Part shown: positions 1-7,130 of the stretch, piece by piece
Numbering within the stretch: the first letter of the stretch is position 1
Layout: the number at the start of each line of letters is the position of its first letter
Source of the DNA: Spirochaetales bacterium
GTDB taxonomy: Bacteria > Spirochaetota > Spirochaetia > B11-G9
NCBI GenBank assembly: GCA_027077185.1
Contig: JALTGJ010000384.1
Span: forward strand, 1-7,371
Direction: 5' to 3'
Length of the DNA: 7,371 bases
Program-made: the position numbers and the translations under genes
The notes under the pieces: generated by a model
Told to the model about the DNA's origin: nothing
Databases searched by the model: none
Seen by the model: only the letters and a program-made list of their open reading frames with translations

Positions 1-223
1 CTTTTATTACGTGCTTAATTTTTTCTGATTCCCCATCATCACAATATATAATAAGACTGAAATTTTCTTCGGGCCAAATATGGTCCCCCATTCTGGGGCC
101 GGAATTTCCAACCCCGAGAACAGCAGGAATTAATGTATATTTCTTAACAATATCTGCCTTTTTGAAAGCATCGAACATGTCGTCCTGTATGGATCTGTTT
201 GCAATTATTTCCAATCTTTTCAT
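1..223 (-). CDS. PII-like RND-transporter-associated protein (PG0541-type), 3' end missing
   Basis: The frame opens with ATG at 223-221 and stays open for 74 codons to the window edge, so the C-terminus is missing. It begins MKRLEIIANRSIQDDMFDAF and continues with a Gly/Pro-rich stretch (GVGNSGPRMGD, about residues 41-51) and then a predicted strand, FSLIIYCDD. This beta-alpha-beta pattern with a long glycine-rich loop fits a small PII/GlnB-like ferredoxin fold. I recognise it as resembling the small proteins encoded directly after RND permeases, such as PG0541 of Porphyromonas; that is from memory, not a search. It has no signal peptide, so it is likely cytoplasmic. Its start overlaps the permease stop (ATGA), with a good Shine-Dalgarno site inside the permease gene, so the two are probably made together. 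A role in sensing a small molecule or metal and adjusting the pump is inference. The family assignment is fairly secure; the function is not known. Confidence 0.8.
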   Translation of the reverse strand, partial: MKRLEIIANRSIQDDMFDAFKKADIVKKYTLIPAVLGVGNSGPRMGDHIWPEENFSLIIYCDDGESEKIKHVIK

Positions 224-3200
224 TTATTTTTCCCCTTTGATTCCAGCAGTAGCCTGTCTTTCCTGCGCTTTAGTTTCTTTGCTTCCCTTTTTTGAGCATG
301 CTTTTGACTGGATTCATTAAAAATTGCATATATTACGGGTATTAAAAACAGAGTAAGAATTGCACCGACTGTTAATCCTCCTACTACCGCCTTACCTATA
401 GGATTAACAAGGGCTGCTGCTTCTCCAGGGAAAAATGCCATGGGGATAAGTCCCAGAACAGTAGTTAGCGTTGTCATAAGAATAGGTCTGAGCCTGTTTC
501 CTCCGGCTTCTATACAGGCATCATTAATTGATAAGCCCCTTTTGCGAAGAAGGTTTGTGTAATCTACAAGAACTATACCATTGTTTACAATAATACCGGA
601 AAGCATAATTAAACCTACGGCCGTAAGTATGTTAAACATTTCTCCTGTTGCAATGTAGATAAGAACAACGCCTATTAAAGACAGTGGTATTGTAAACAAA
701 ATTATAAAAGGATCCAGAAAAGACTCGAAAAGACTTGCCATAACACCAAATACCAGAAAAATAGCTACAAATATAATAATAATCAGTTTAATTCCATATT
801 TCATCAAATTGGCATAATCTCCTGAAAATTCTATAATTAATCCTTCCTCTGCAGGAATTTCCTCTTTAACCATTTTTTCAATTTTGACTGAAATATCATT
901 CAGGGATGTTCCGGGGACTGTTCCTGCAGTAACGTGAACCGTTCTGGTCTGGTTTTCACGTATTATAGAGACTGGCCCCATACTCCGTTTATAAGAAGCA
1001 AAATTTGCAAGAGCTACCCTTTCCCCGGCAGTATTCATGACAAATATTTTGTCCAGATCCGGAAGTTCATCCCTGTCTTTATCATCAAGAATAACTATTA
1101 TATCATATTCAGAGCCTCCGTCCCTGTATCTTGATGCAGCTATGCCATCGATGCTGGCTTTTATTTCTTGTCCCACAGAATAAATATTTAATCCAAATGA
1201 GTATAATTTATCTCTGTCAATCATAATTTCGACCTGGGGTAAACCATTTTTTAAGTCTACCATTGGTTCTGTTACTTCCGGAAAACGTTCTTCAAGGAGG
1301 GTTTTTATTTTTTCTGCTATCTGTTTTGATTTATCCAGATCTTCTGTTTTTATTAGAATATCAACCGGGCTGCTGGAAAAACCTCCTCCCATGTTATCGC
1401 TGAATGAAAATACAGCAGATGGGAAATCATTAAAATGACTTCGCAGTTTCTTTTTTACAGTATCGGAATCATCGATCCTTTTATCGAAATCCGGAAGGTT
1501 GACCATTAAAGTACCTTTATTGGTTTCTGCGGCTCCAAGAAAGCCCATAAAGCTCTTACTCCCTGCCTGAATAATAATTTCTTCATAACCCTTTATCTCT
1601 TTTCTTACAATAGATTCAAGCTGAAGAAGTACAGCTTCAGTTTCAGAAAGTTTTGTTCCCTGGGGCAGCTCTACAGATACCTGTATCATATCATTCATCT
1701 GGGCAGGCATAAACTCAAAGCCCGCTCCAGGAATTAATGCCATACTGCCAAGGAAAATAACAACAATTGTAACAATTGTTATTATTTTATGTCTTAAGAC
1801 TTTTGCAACTGCTCTTTTATAGGCATTATCAAGGCCTGTAAAAAGTGATTCCATAAAATTATCTATATACCTTAAGAATCCCTTTAGAGGCCTCTGGCTT
1901 CTGCTGCTTATAGGCAGGTAGTGGCTGGCAAGTACAGGTATAAGGGTTAGGGCTACAATTAGAGAAGCTGTAAGGGAAATTACAACGGTAAAAGAGAGCC
2001 CGGAAAAAAGTTCGCCATAGATGTCCAGCTGGCTTTTAAAAATAATAATAGGAGCAAACACACAGATTGTTGTTAATGTGGAGCTGGTAATTGCATTAAT
2101 CATTTCCTGGGATCCAAGAATGGCAGAAGTTGTTAATTTGGTTCCTTTTTCTCTGTATCTAAAGATATTTTCAAGAATAACAATTGAATTGTCGACCAGC
2201 ATTCCTATACCAAGAGCAAGGCCTGCAAGAGTCATTATATTAAGAGTTAGTCCTGCAAAATACATAAACATAAGGGTTATTATCAAAGATACCGGTATGG
2301 CAAGACCAATAATAAATGTTGTTTTTAAACTCCTTAGAAAAACAAAAAGTACAATTACAGCGAGTATTGCACCTATAAGAGCAGTGGAAGAAACCTGATT
2401 AATTGAATTTTTAATAATATCTGTGGTATTAAAAATCTCCCTGACCTCTATTCCTGAGGGCATTTCTTTATTTATTTTTTTTAAGCGAGTTCTTACGTTT
2501 TCAGCTATTTGAACAGAATTTGTACCACTTTGCTTTTGTACAATAATCTGTACCCCTGGTTTCCCATTAATATAAACCAGGGTGTCTTCTCTTTTATATC
2601 CACTGTAAACGTTTGCAATATCTCTTAATCTTATAGACTTTACACTCGCTGGTGTGGGAGACATTGGGTTAGGTATCCCCCCTTTATAGGCTATTACGGT
2701 ATTTTTTATTTCATCCAGGCTTTTATATTCCCCTGTGGTTGTAACCAGCAGATTCTTATTGTCTGAAAGGATACTGCCTGCAGAAATTTGGAAATTCTGC
2801 CCTCTGATCATATTTGAAACCTGTGTTAAAGTAAGTCCATAGGCTTCCAGTCTGTTCTGGGGAATCTCAACCCTTATAGCTTTCTCCTGGCCTCCTGTAA
2901 CACTGGTAAGTCCCACTCCTTCAACCTGCTCTATTCTTGGTTGAACTATATTTTCCGCAATTTCCCGCAGTTCATCCGGGGTTCTGTTACCGGATACTGT
3001 CAGTCCCATTATTGGAATCATAGAGGGATCGAATTTAAAAATGATTGGTGAGTCTGCATCTGCAGGGAGCCATTTTTTTAGTATATCAAGACTGTCCCTT
3101 ATATCCGAAGAAGCTTCTGACATGTCAGCACCATAGGTAAACTTAACAATAATGGTACTTGTTCCCTTGGATGATGTTGATGTAATTTTATCTACTTTGC

Positions 3201-3423
3201 TTATATTACTTAAGGAGCTTTCTATGGGCCGTGAAAGTGTTTTTTCTATTTCCCTGGGACCTGCTCCTTCATAGGTTGTCATAACAATCAAAATTGGAGG
3301 TTCAATTTCCGGATAAAGATCGATAGCAAGATCTGTTGTTGCATATATTCCAAGACCTATAAGGAGAACAAAAATTATAAAAACTGTTGTGGGTCTCTGG
3401 ACAACTCTTTTTGATATACTCAT
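220..3423 (-). CDS. RND efflux permease, AcrB/BesB-like (HAE1-type) inner-membrane subunit
   Basis: This is a 1067-residue proton-driven exporter, the normal size for the AcrB family, and it is intact. Hydrophobic segments fit the 12-helix plan: TM1 about 11-30, TM2-TM6 about 343-498, TM7 about 544-564, and TM8-TM12 about 876-1034. Large periplasmic porter/docking domains lie between TM1 and TM2 and between TM7 and TM8. TM4 carries GMLVDNSIVILENI, with D411 at the position of AcrB D407. TM10 carries VNNGIVLVDY and TM11 RLRPILMTT, so R977 and T984 match AcrB R971 and T978. The AcrB D408 and K940 positions are both Asn here (N412, N947), a pattern I associate with a non-AcrB branch of the family. 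The C-terminal tail (about 1037-1067) is very basic and probably cytoplasmic. ATG at 3423 follows AAGGGGA by 7 bases. It should form a trimer and work with the adaptor and channel encoded just upstream. The substrate is unknown; drugs, detergents, lipids or metabolites are all possible. The missing acidic Met-rich features give no reason to call it a metal pump. Confidence 0.95.
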   Translation of the reverse strand: MSISKRVVQRPTTVFIIFVLLIGLGIYATTDLAIDLYPEIEPPILIVMTTYEGAGPREIEKTLSRPIESSLSNISKVDKITSTSSKGTSTIIVKFTYGADMSEASSDIRDSLDILKKWLPADADSPIIFKFDPSMIPIMGLTVSGNRTPDELREIAENIVQPRIEQVEGVGLTSVTGGQEKAIRVEIPQNRLEAYGLTLTQVSNMIRGQNFQISAGSILSDNKNLLVTTTGEYKSLDEIKNTVIAYKGGIPNPMSPTPASVKSIRLRDIANVYSGYKREDTLVYINGKPGVQIIVQKQSGTNSVQIAENVRTRLKKINKEMPSGIEVREIFNTTDIIKNSINQVSSTALIGAILAVIVLFVFLRSLKTTFIIGLAIPVSLIITLMFMYFAGLTLNIMTLAGLALGIGMLVDNSIVILENIFRYREKGTKLTTSAILGSQEMINAITSSTLTTICVFAPIIIFKSQLDIYGELFSGLSFTVVISLTASLIVALTLIPVLASHYLPISSRSQRPLKGFLRYIDNFMESLFTGLDNAYKRAVAKVLRHKIITIVTIVVIFLGSMALIPGAGFEFMPAQMNDMIQVSVELPQGTKLSETEAVLLQLESIVRKEIKGYEEIIIQAGSKSFMGFLGAAETNKGTLMVNLPDFDKRIDDSDTVKKKLRSHFNDFPSAVFSFSDNMGGGFSSSPVDILIKTEDLDKSKQIAEKIKTLLEERFPEVTEPMVDLKNGLPQVEIMIDRDKLYSFGLNIYSVGQEIKASIDGIAASRYRDGGSEYDIIVILDDKDRDELPDLDKIFVMNTAGERVALANFASYKRSMGPVSIIRENQTRTVHVTAGTVPGTSLNDISVKIEKMVKEEIPAEEGLIIEFSGDYANLMKYGIKLIIIIFVAIFLVFGVMASLFESFLDPFIILFTIPLSLIGVVLIYIATGEMFNILTAVGLIMLSGIIVNNGIVLVDYTNLLRKRGLSINDACIEAGGNRLRPILMTTLTTVLGLIPMAFFPGEAAALVNPIGKAVVGGLTVGAILTLFLIPVIYAIFNESSQKHAQKREAKKLKRRKDRLLLESKGKNK
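231..238 (-). promoter_or_regulatory. Shine-Dalgarno site for the PII-like gene, inside the permease gene
   Basis: AAAGGGGA lies 7 bases before the ATG at 223. The same bases encode part of the last residues (SKGKNK) of the permease. Ribosomes ending the permease would stop on the TGA that overlaps the next ATG, which favours coupled re-initiation. Confidence 0.8.
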
Positions 3424-3430
3424 TCTGTTT

Positions 3431-3437
3431 TCCCCTT
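3431..3437 (-). promoter_or_regulatory. Shine-Dalgarno site for the RND permease
   Basis: AAGGGGA sits 7 bases before the permease ATG and overlaps the adaptor's TAA stop codon (3438-3436). Termination of the adaptor and loading on the permease therefore happen on the same spot. Confidence 0.8.
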
Positions 3438-4395
3438 ATTCTACTGTATCCGAGCTCTTAAGGGGAGCTGTGGTACTGACAACTTTTACGGGGGAGCCGT
3501 CATCAAGCAGTGTTTGCCCCCTTATGACAACTTCTTCTCCGGCTGTAAGGCCATTAACAATTTCCAGCTGATTATCTATTCGAAGGCCTGTTACAACCAG
3601 CCTTTTTTCGGCAATATTTTTTTCACTGTTCTGTGGATCTGTCTTAATAACAAATACATAACTTTCTCCAAAACGTTTTATTAGTGTCTCGGAAGGGATT
3701 TTTACAATACCTTCCTTTTGTTCTGTTATAAGTTTTACTTTGGCAAACATCCCAGCTTTTAGTTTATTTTTGGTATCTTTCAGACTAAGTTTGACTTCGA
3801 TTGTTCTCGAAACCTTATCTACAACCGGACTAATTTCACGGATTCTCCCTTCAAATACAAAGTCAGGAAATGCCTCGGATTTTATAACTGCAGGAAGTCC
3901 TATTTTTAATTTGGATATAAATCTTTCTGCAACATAGACAGTAACCTGGAGTTCATCCATTTTGCTTATACGGGCAATTGGCAGATTTGGAGTAATTACG
4001 CTGCCAACCTGCTGGGGCAGTTCTGTTACAGTACCGGAAATGGAAGCTTTTACAGGGCTTTCTGCAAATGTCATTCCCGGTCGTGAGGGGTCCACATTTG
4101 CAATTATCTGGCTTTTTCGAACAGTATCACCTATTTTAACATAAAGGTTTTTTAATTTACCCGCTGTGTCAGCAAAAGTATCTACTGTTGACCTTGCAGA
4201 TATATCTCCGTTTAATTCCAGATAATCTTTTATATCTCCTTTTACTGCCAGGGTGGTGCTTACAGCAAAGGTTGTTATTTGATCTTCAATTTTTGCAGCT
4301 CCACTATCCCCCCGATTGTCCGTTTTGTTTTTGCATCCCCCTATAAACAAAATTGAAAATATAATAATAACAAGGGTTAAAATTTTTCTATTCAT
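3436..4395 (-). CDS. Periplasmic adaptor (membrane fusion protein) lipoprotein of the RND pump, hairpin-less
   Basis: This 319-residue protein bridges the permease and the outer-membrane channel. The N-terminus is a lipoprotein signal: MNRK, a hydrophobic stretch, then the lipobox FIGGC with C21 as the predicted lipidated residue. A disordered linker follows (about 22-45). The two halves of the lipoyl/barrel-sandwich domain are at about 67-102 (GKLKNLYVKIGDTV) and 113-145 (SPVKASISGTVTEL). Only about ten residues (PSRPGMTFAE) lie between them, where AcrA has a long coiled-coil hairpin. A beta-barrel (about 146-223, with EGRIREISPVVDKVSRTIEV) and a membrane-proximal domain (about 224-305, ending NGLTAGEEVVIRG) follow. 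The Borrelia adaptor BesA is known to lack the hairpin in the same way. ATG at 4395 overlaps the end of the channel gene by 8 bases and has AGAGGA 8 bases upstream. It is shorter than AcrA (about 400 residues) because of the missing hairpin, not because of a truncation. Confidence 0.93.
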   Translation of the reverse strand: MNRKILTLVIIIFSILFIGGCKNKTDNRGDSGAAKIEDQITTFAVSTTLAVKGDIKDYLELNGDISARSTVDTFADTAGKLKNLYVKIGDTVRKSQIIANVDPSRPGMTFAESPVKASISGTVTELPQQVGSVITPNLPIARISKMDELQVTVYVAERFISKLKIGLPAVIKSEAFPDFVFEGRIREISPVVDKVSRTIEVKLSLKDTKNKLKAGMFAKVKLITEQKEGIVKIPSETLIKRFGESYVFVIKTDPQNSEKNIAEKRLVVTGLRIDNQLEIVNGLTAGEEVVIRGQTLLDDGSPVKVVSTTAPLKSSDTVE

Positions 4396-5794
4396 TTGAG
4401 ATTTCCTCTATTTCTTTTAAACTTGCATTCAGTGCATACTCCAGATCTAAAAGACCTGTATTGTATTTATATTTTTCTTTTAATACTTCCAGCTTTGCAT
4501 TGTTTAAATCCCGCTCAGAATCCTCTACTTCAAGGAGTTCTTTACTGCCTGCATTATAAGCTTCCTGGGACATCCGGTATGCTTTTTGAGCCAGATTTAC
4601 ATTTAAGTCCAGAGTTTCCAGCTGCACCATAGATTTATTCAGCTGCTTAACCAAACTTTTTATTTCCATTTCTGCACCTGATTTTGCCTGGGATATTCCA
4701 ATTTCCAGTTGTCTTATACCGTCACCCATATCTTTTATTCCTACCTGGGCAGAAGACCATGGAAGAAAAGAATCCAGTGACATTGCCAGGGTTATTCTTA
4801 ACATTCCGCTCTGCTGGCTCCAGTTATCATTCATATTTTCGAACCAGTTGTTCTCCCATGGGTCAAGTGCATATGCAGGATCCAGATTCCACCCCAGTAC
4901 AAGCATTGGAGTCATTGTTCTTAATTTTAAAGCGGATCTTTTTATTTTTAAACTTAGCAGAGAGTTTTTCATTTTCTGCATATCCAGACGTCTCTGCAAA
5001 AATGTTTCTGTAAGTTTTTGGGTATTCAATTTAACCGGATTAACAGAAATAGTTCCTTCAATATCTATGTCTTCTGACAAATCTATTCCCAGAAGCATTT
5101 TAAAGCCGTCCAGCATATTGGCATAGCCCAGTTCCATTTCACTTAAAGCTGGTTTTAAATTTTCATAACCCACCTGGGCGGATAACTTCGAAAGTTCCGG
5201 AACCAGTCCGTTGGAATAGTTTATTTTTGCCTGCTCGTATCTTTCTCCGGCAGCCTGGAGGTTTTGCTTCATTAAATTTAGATTTTCTTCGAAAACCAGG
5301 ATATTATAGAAGTTTTTTCTAACATCTCTTTCAAGCTGCTTTAAGGCGGTCTCGTAAGAAATAAGACCTGCAGCATAGTCTACTTTGGTTCCTTTAATTT
5401 CCTTAAACAATGCATAGCTGAGGTTTAGAGAAAAATCCAGACCTGTAGAAAGCCCCCATTGGGGAAGATTATACCCAACAGATAATACATCTGAATAAGA
5501 AGTTCCTACTCCCGGGATAGTCGATTCGGTACCAAATCCTGTAAGGGCAGTTCCGGACTGTTCCTGATTCCAGCGCATTAAGGTCCCGCTTGCCTGAACG
5601 GTAGGGATAAATCTGTTCCATGACAGGTCAGCGGCTCTTTTTTCCATTTCCACATCTATTCTGCTGCTTTTAAGTCCTAAATTATTTTCCAAAGCCAGTT
5701 TTACTGCCTCATCAATACTAAGCACCAGGGGTTCTGCAAAGAGCCATCCCGGCAGAATAATAAGAACTATAAAAGTCCATACTGTTTTTTTCAT
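4388..5794 (-). CDS. TolC/OEP-family outer-membrane efflux channel (BesC-like)
   Basis: This 468-residue protein is the outer-membrane exit duct of the pump. Residues 1-20 are a Sec signal peptide (MKK, hydrophobic core, LFA then EP). The mature protein has no cysteine, so it is not lipidated, unlike OprM. The two OEP repeats typical of the family are visible. The first runs from about residue 26 (SIDEAVKLALENNLGLKSS) to 240 and includes the helix motif YEQAKINYSNGLVPELSKLS (186-205). The second runs from about 255 to 460 and ends with YRMSQEAYNAGSKELLEVED (406-425). Segments rich in aromatic and small residues near 95-130 and 300-345 probably form the membrane beta-strands. Translation could also begin at a TTG at 5800, but that is only 2 bases from the AAAGGA site. 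ATG at 5794 is 8 bases from it, forms ATGA with the regulator's stop, and starts directly with the signal peptide, so I chose it. The family call is firm. Confidence 0.93.
   Translation of the reverse strand: MKKTVWTFIVLIILPGWLFAEPLVLSIDEAVKLALENNLGLKSSRIDVEMEKRAADLSWNRFIPTVQASGTLMRWNQEQSGTALTGFGTESTIPGVGTSYSDVLSVGYNLPQWGLSTGLDFSLNLSYALFKEIKGTKVDYAAGLISYETALKQLERDVRKNFYNILVFEENLNLMKQNLQAAGERYEQAKINYSNGLVPELSKLSAQVGYENLKPALSEMELGYANMLDGFKMLLGIDLSEDIDIEGTISVNPVKLNTQKLTETFLQRRLDMQKMKNSLLSLKIKRSALKLRTMTPMLVLGWNLDPAYALDPWENNWFENMNDNWSQQSGMLRITLAMSLDSFLPWSSAQVGIKDMGDGIRQLEIGISQAKSGAEMEIKSLVKQLNKSMVQLETLDLNVNLAQKAYRMSQEAYNAGSKELLEVEDSERDLNNAKLEVLKEKYKYNTGLLDLEYALNASLKEIEEISNE
4404..4409 (-). promoter_or_regulatory. 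Shine-Dalgarno site for the adaptor gene
   Basis: AGAGGA lies 8 bases before the adaptor ATG at 4395 and is inside the last codons of the channel gene, which supports this start and an overlapping, coupled junction. Confidence 0.7.
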
Positions 5795-7011
5795 TTCCAA
5801 TTTCCTTTAAAGCCGTTCATAACCAGTCCATGAATTTTTCTTAAGCGTATATTTATATTATCCACACCGGACTTTTTACTTTCACAGGCCCAGAGTTCGC
5901 GAATTAAAATAAAGTTCAGTCCCTTTGCTATTAAATTTGGAGGAAAATGCAATGGATTGAATCTTGTAGTTTTTGTAAGGATATCTATATATTCTGTAAA
6001 CTTTTCAAACTTGTGTTCCTTTGGTTTAATTGGTTTATTAATAAATTGATATCTAAGCCAGTTCATTATGCTGAAAATTGAAGGTTTAAGTATAAAGTAA
6101 GTGCTCATAACATGGAAAATACAGTAGATTTGTTCTTTATAATTTGTAAACTTAACCACTCTGGCCATAATAAGACTGTTAAGGTGTTCTGTTTCTCTTT
6201 GAATAACATTCTCAATCATTTGATCCTTATTTTCAAAATAAAAATAAAGACTGCTTTTACTCATTCCCAGCTTTTCGGCAATGGAATCCATGGTTGTTTC
6301 CCATACACCCTTTTCCGCAATAACATCTGCGATTGCTGTAAAAATTCTGTCATAAGGCAGAATATCTTTTTTTGATATAGCTGAAGCAAGTTCCACAGCA
6401 TTGTAGTTAATGATCCTTGTACGGTCTTTATGTTCTCCCAGTCCGTACCGGCTTACAAAACGGATAATTTTTGGCATCTGGTTGATTTCTGAACTGGTAA
6501 ACGTTTTTTTACTGAACAATTTCTGATTTAAAAGAAAGCCCCCCAGGGACTGAATATAACCCGAAAGAGCCAATGCATCTATTTCCGGTAATCCACTAGA
6601 TTCAAATAGGGCAGAGCCGGCAAAATGTTCTTCTGTACCCTTTATTTCACTTAGAAGTTTTGTTATGTCCCGTTCCCGGCTGAATAGTTTTAGAAATACA
6701 AATCTATAATAATTATAATTTTCTGCAAAAAATCTGACAGGGTATTCTGTATAATCAAATAAAATTGAATTTAGATCTTTTAATCCCTGTTTACCGGATT
6801 TTTTCAGGAGAATCTGATATTTGGAAATAAAATCCTGTTTCATTTCCGCAATCAGAGCTTCTTTACTATTAAAGTAGCGGTAAAGGGCAGGTTTGCTCAT
6901 TCCCATTGCAGCAGCCAGGGATGAGAGGGATGTATTGTAAAAAAAATTATCTCCCCATATCCTGAAAGCTGTGTCTATTATTAATTGTTTTTTCTTTTCG
7001 CGTTTAGTCAC
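5791..7011 (-). CDS. Tandem TetR/AcrR-family regulator with two DNA-binding domains in one chain
   Basis: This is a probable repressor of its own pump operon. At 406 residues it is twice the usual TetR length of about 200. The first TetR DNA-binding domain spans about residues 8-56, with helix-turn-helix SLAAAMGMSKPALYRYFNSK. A second complete one spans about 220-268, with SIAEKLGMSKSSLYFYFENK. The two recognition helices are very similar (GMSKPALYRYF and GMSKSSLYFYF). Each is followed by about 130-160 mostly helical residues, as expected of a TetR ligand/dimerisation domain; these two parts (57-215 and 269-406) look little alike. The reading frame is continuous across both halves, so this is a fused gene and not two genes. 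Translation starts at GTG (7011-7009): an in-frame TAA lies two codons upstream, and AGGA is 7 bases before it. It is the first gene of the operon, and its stop overlaps the channel start. A palindromic operator lies in front of it. The ligand is unknown. Confidence 0.92.
   Translation of the reverse strand: MTKREKKKQLIIDTAFRIWGDNFFYNTSLSSLAAAMGMSKPALYRYFNSKEALIAEMKQDFISKYQILLKKSGKQGLKDLNSILFDYTEYPVRFFAENYNYYRFVFLKLFSRERDITKLLSEIKGTEEHFAGSALFESSGLPEIDALALSGYIQSLGGFLLNQKLFSKKTFTSSEINQMPKIIRFVSRYGLGEHKDRTRIINYNAVELASAISKKDILPYDRIFTAIADVIAEKGVWETTMDSIAEKLGMSKSSLYFYFENKDQMIENVIQRETEHLNSLIMARVVKFTNYKEQIYCIFHVMSTYFILKPSIFSIMNWLRYQFINKPIKPKEHKFEKFTEYIDILTKTTRFNPLHFPPNLIAKGLNFILIRELWACESKKSGVDNINIRLRKIHGLVMNGFKGNWK
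5803..5808 (-). promoter_or_regulatory. Shine-Dalgarno site that decides the channel gene start
   Basis: AAAGGA is 8 bases from the ATG at 5794 but only 2 bases from the alternative TTG at 5800. This favours the ATG and a 468-residue product rather than one of 470. Confidence 0.75.
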
Positions 7012-7018
7012 TGTTTAT

Positions 7019-7022
7019 TCCT
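7019..7022 (-). promoter_or_regulatory. Shine-Dalgarno site for the regulator's GTG start
   Basis: AGGA is 7 bases before the GTG at 7011. No ATG is available in frame before the upstream TAA, so GTG is the only credible start. A weaker core and a GTG codon may keep repressor synthesis low. Confidence 0.65.
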
Positions 7023-7029
7023 GTATTAT

Positions 7030-7049
7030 GTTACCGAACGATCGGTAAC
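7030..7049. promoter_or_regulatory. Probable operator of the tandem TetR regulator
   Basis: GTTACCGA and TCGGTAAC form a perfect 8-base inverted repeat around a 4-base centre (ACGA). Size and CCGA/TCGG-type half-sites are usual for TetR-family operators. It lies about 8 bases downstream of the -10 hexamer on the operon's strand, so it covers the likely transcription start and the first 20 transcribed bases. Repressor bound here would block the promoter or early elongation of the whole operon. The assignment to this regulator rests on position and symmetry. Confidence 0.8.
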
Positions 7050-7056
7050 TTTTTAA

Positions 7057-7085
7057 AATCTACCAACTTATTTTAGTATTGTCAA
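7057..7085 (-). promoter_or_regulatory. Sigma-70-type promoter of the pump operon
   Basis: On the minus strand TTGACA (7085-7080) is a perfect -35 hexamer. A 17-base spacer separates it from TAGATT (7062-7057), which matches 4 of 6 positions of the -10 consensus. Transcription would start near 7050, at the edge of the operator, giving a leader of about 38 bases before the GTG. I see no other promoter room within the operon. Confidence 0.75.
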
Positions 7086-7130
7086 TAAAACTTTTGAAAT
7101 TATTTATAATTTATTAGCTCCCGTGATTGT

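Larger units (their letters stand above)
1..7011 (-). other. Five-gene efflux operon with overlapping or adjacent genes
   Basis: Regulator and channel overlap by 4 bases (ATGA at 5794-5791), channel and adaptor by 8 bases, adaptor and permease are 12 bases apart, and permease and PII-like gene overlap by 4 bases (ATGA at 223-220). All lie on one strand with Shine-Dalgarno sites 7-8 bases before each start. This supports one transcript with coupled translation. No hairpin-plus-T-run terminator appears within it; the operon continues beyond the window. Confidence 0.88.

Noticed and set aside
2021..2398. A 125-codon open frame on the plus strand
   Set aside because: It lies fully antisense to the membrane helices of the intact permease. 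Its composition is what a hydrophobic gene gives on the opposite strand, and it has no family motif.
4396..5126. Several plus-strand open frames of 78-109 codons
   Set aside because: They overlap each other and are antisense to the well-supported channel gene; none shows a recognisable motif or operon context.
5791..7011. Two separate tetR genes joined by a sequencing error
   Set aside because: The frame is continuous with no start signal or Shine-Dalgarno site evident at the junction near residue 215, and both halves keep full domain length.
7079..7110. TTGTCA and TATAAT hexamers on the plus strand, a possible divergent promoter
   Set aside because: The spacing is 20 bases, too long for a good promoter; the region is AT-rich enough for a chance TATAAT, and no plus-strand gene follows inside the window.
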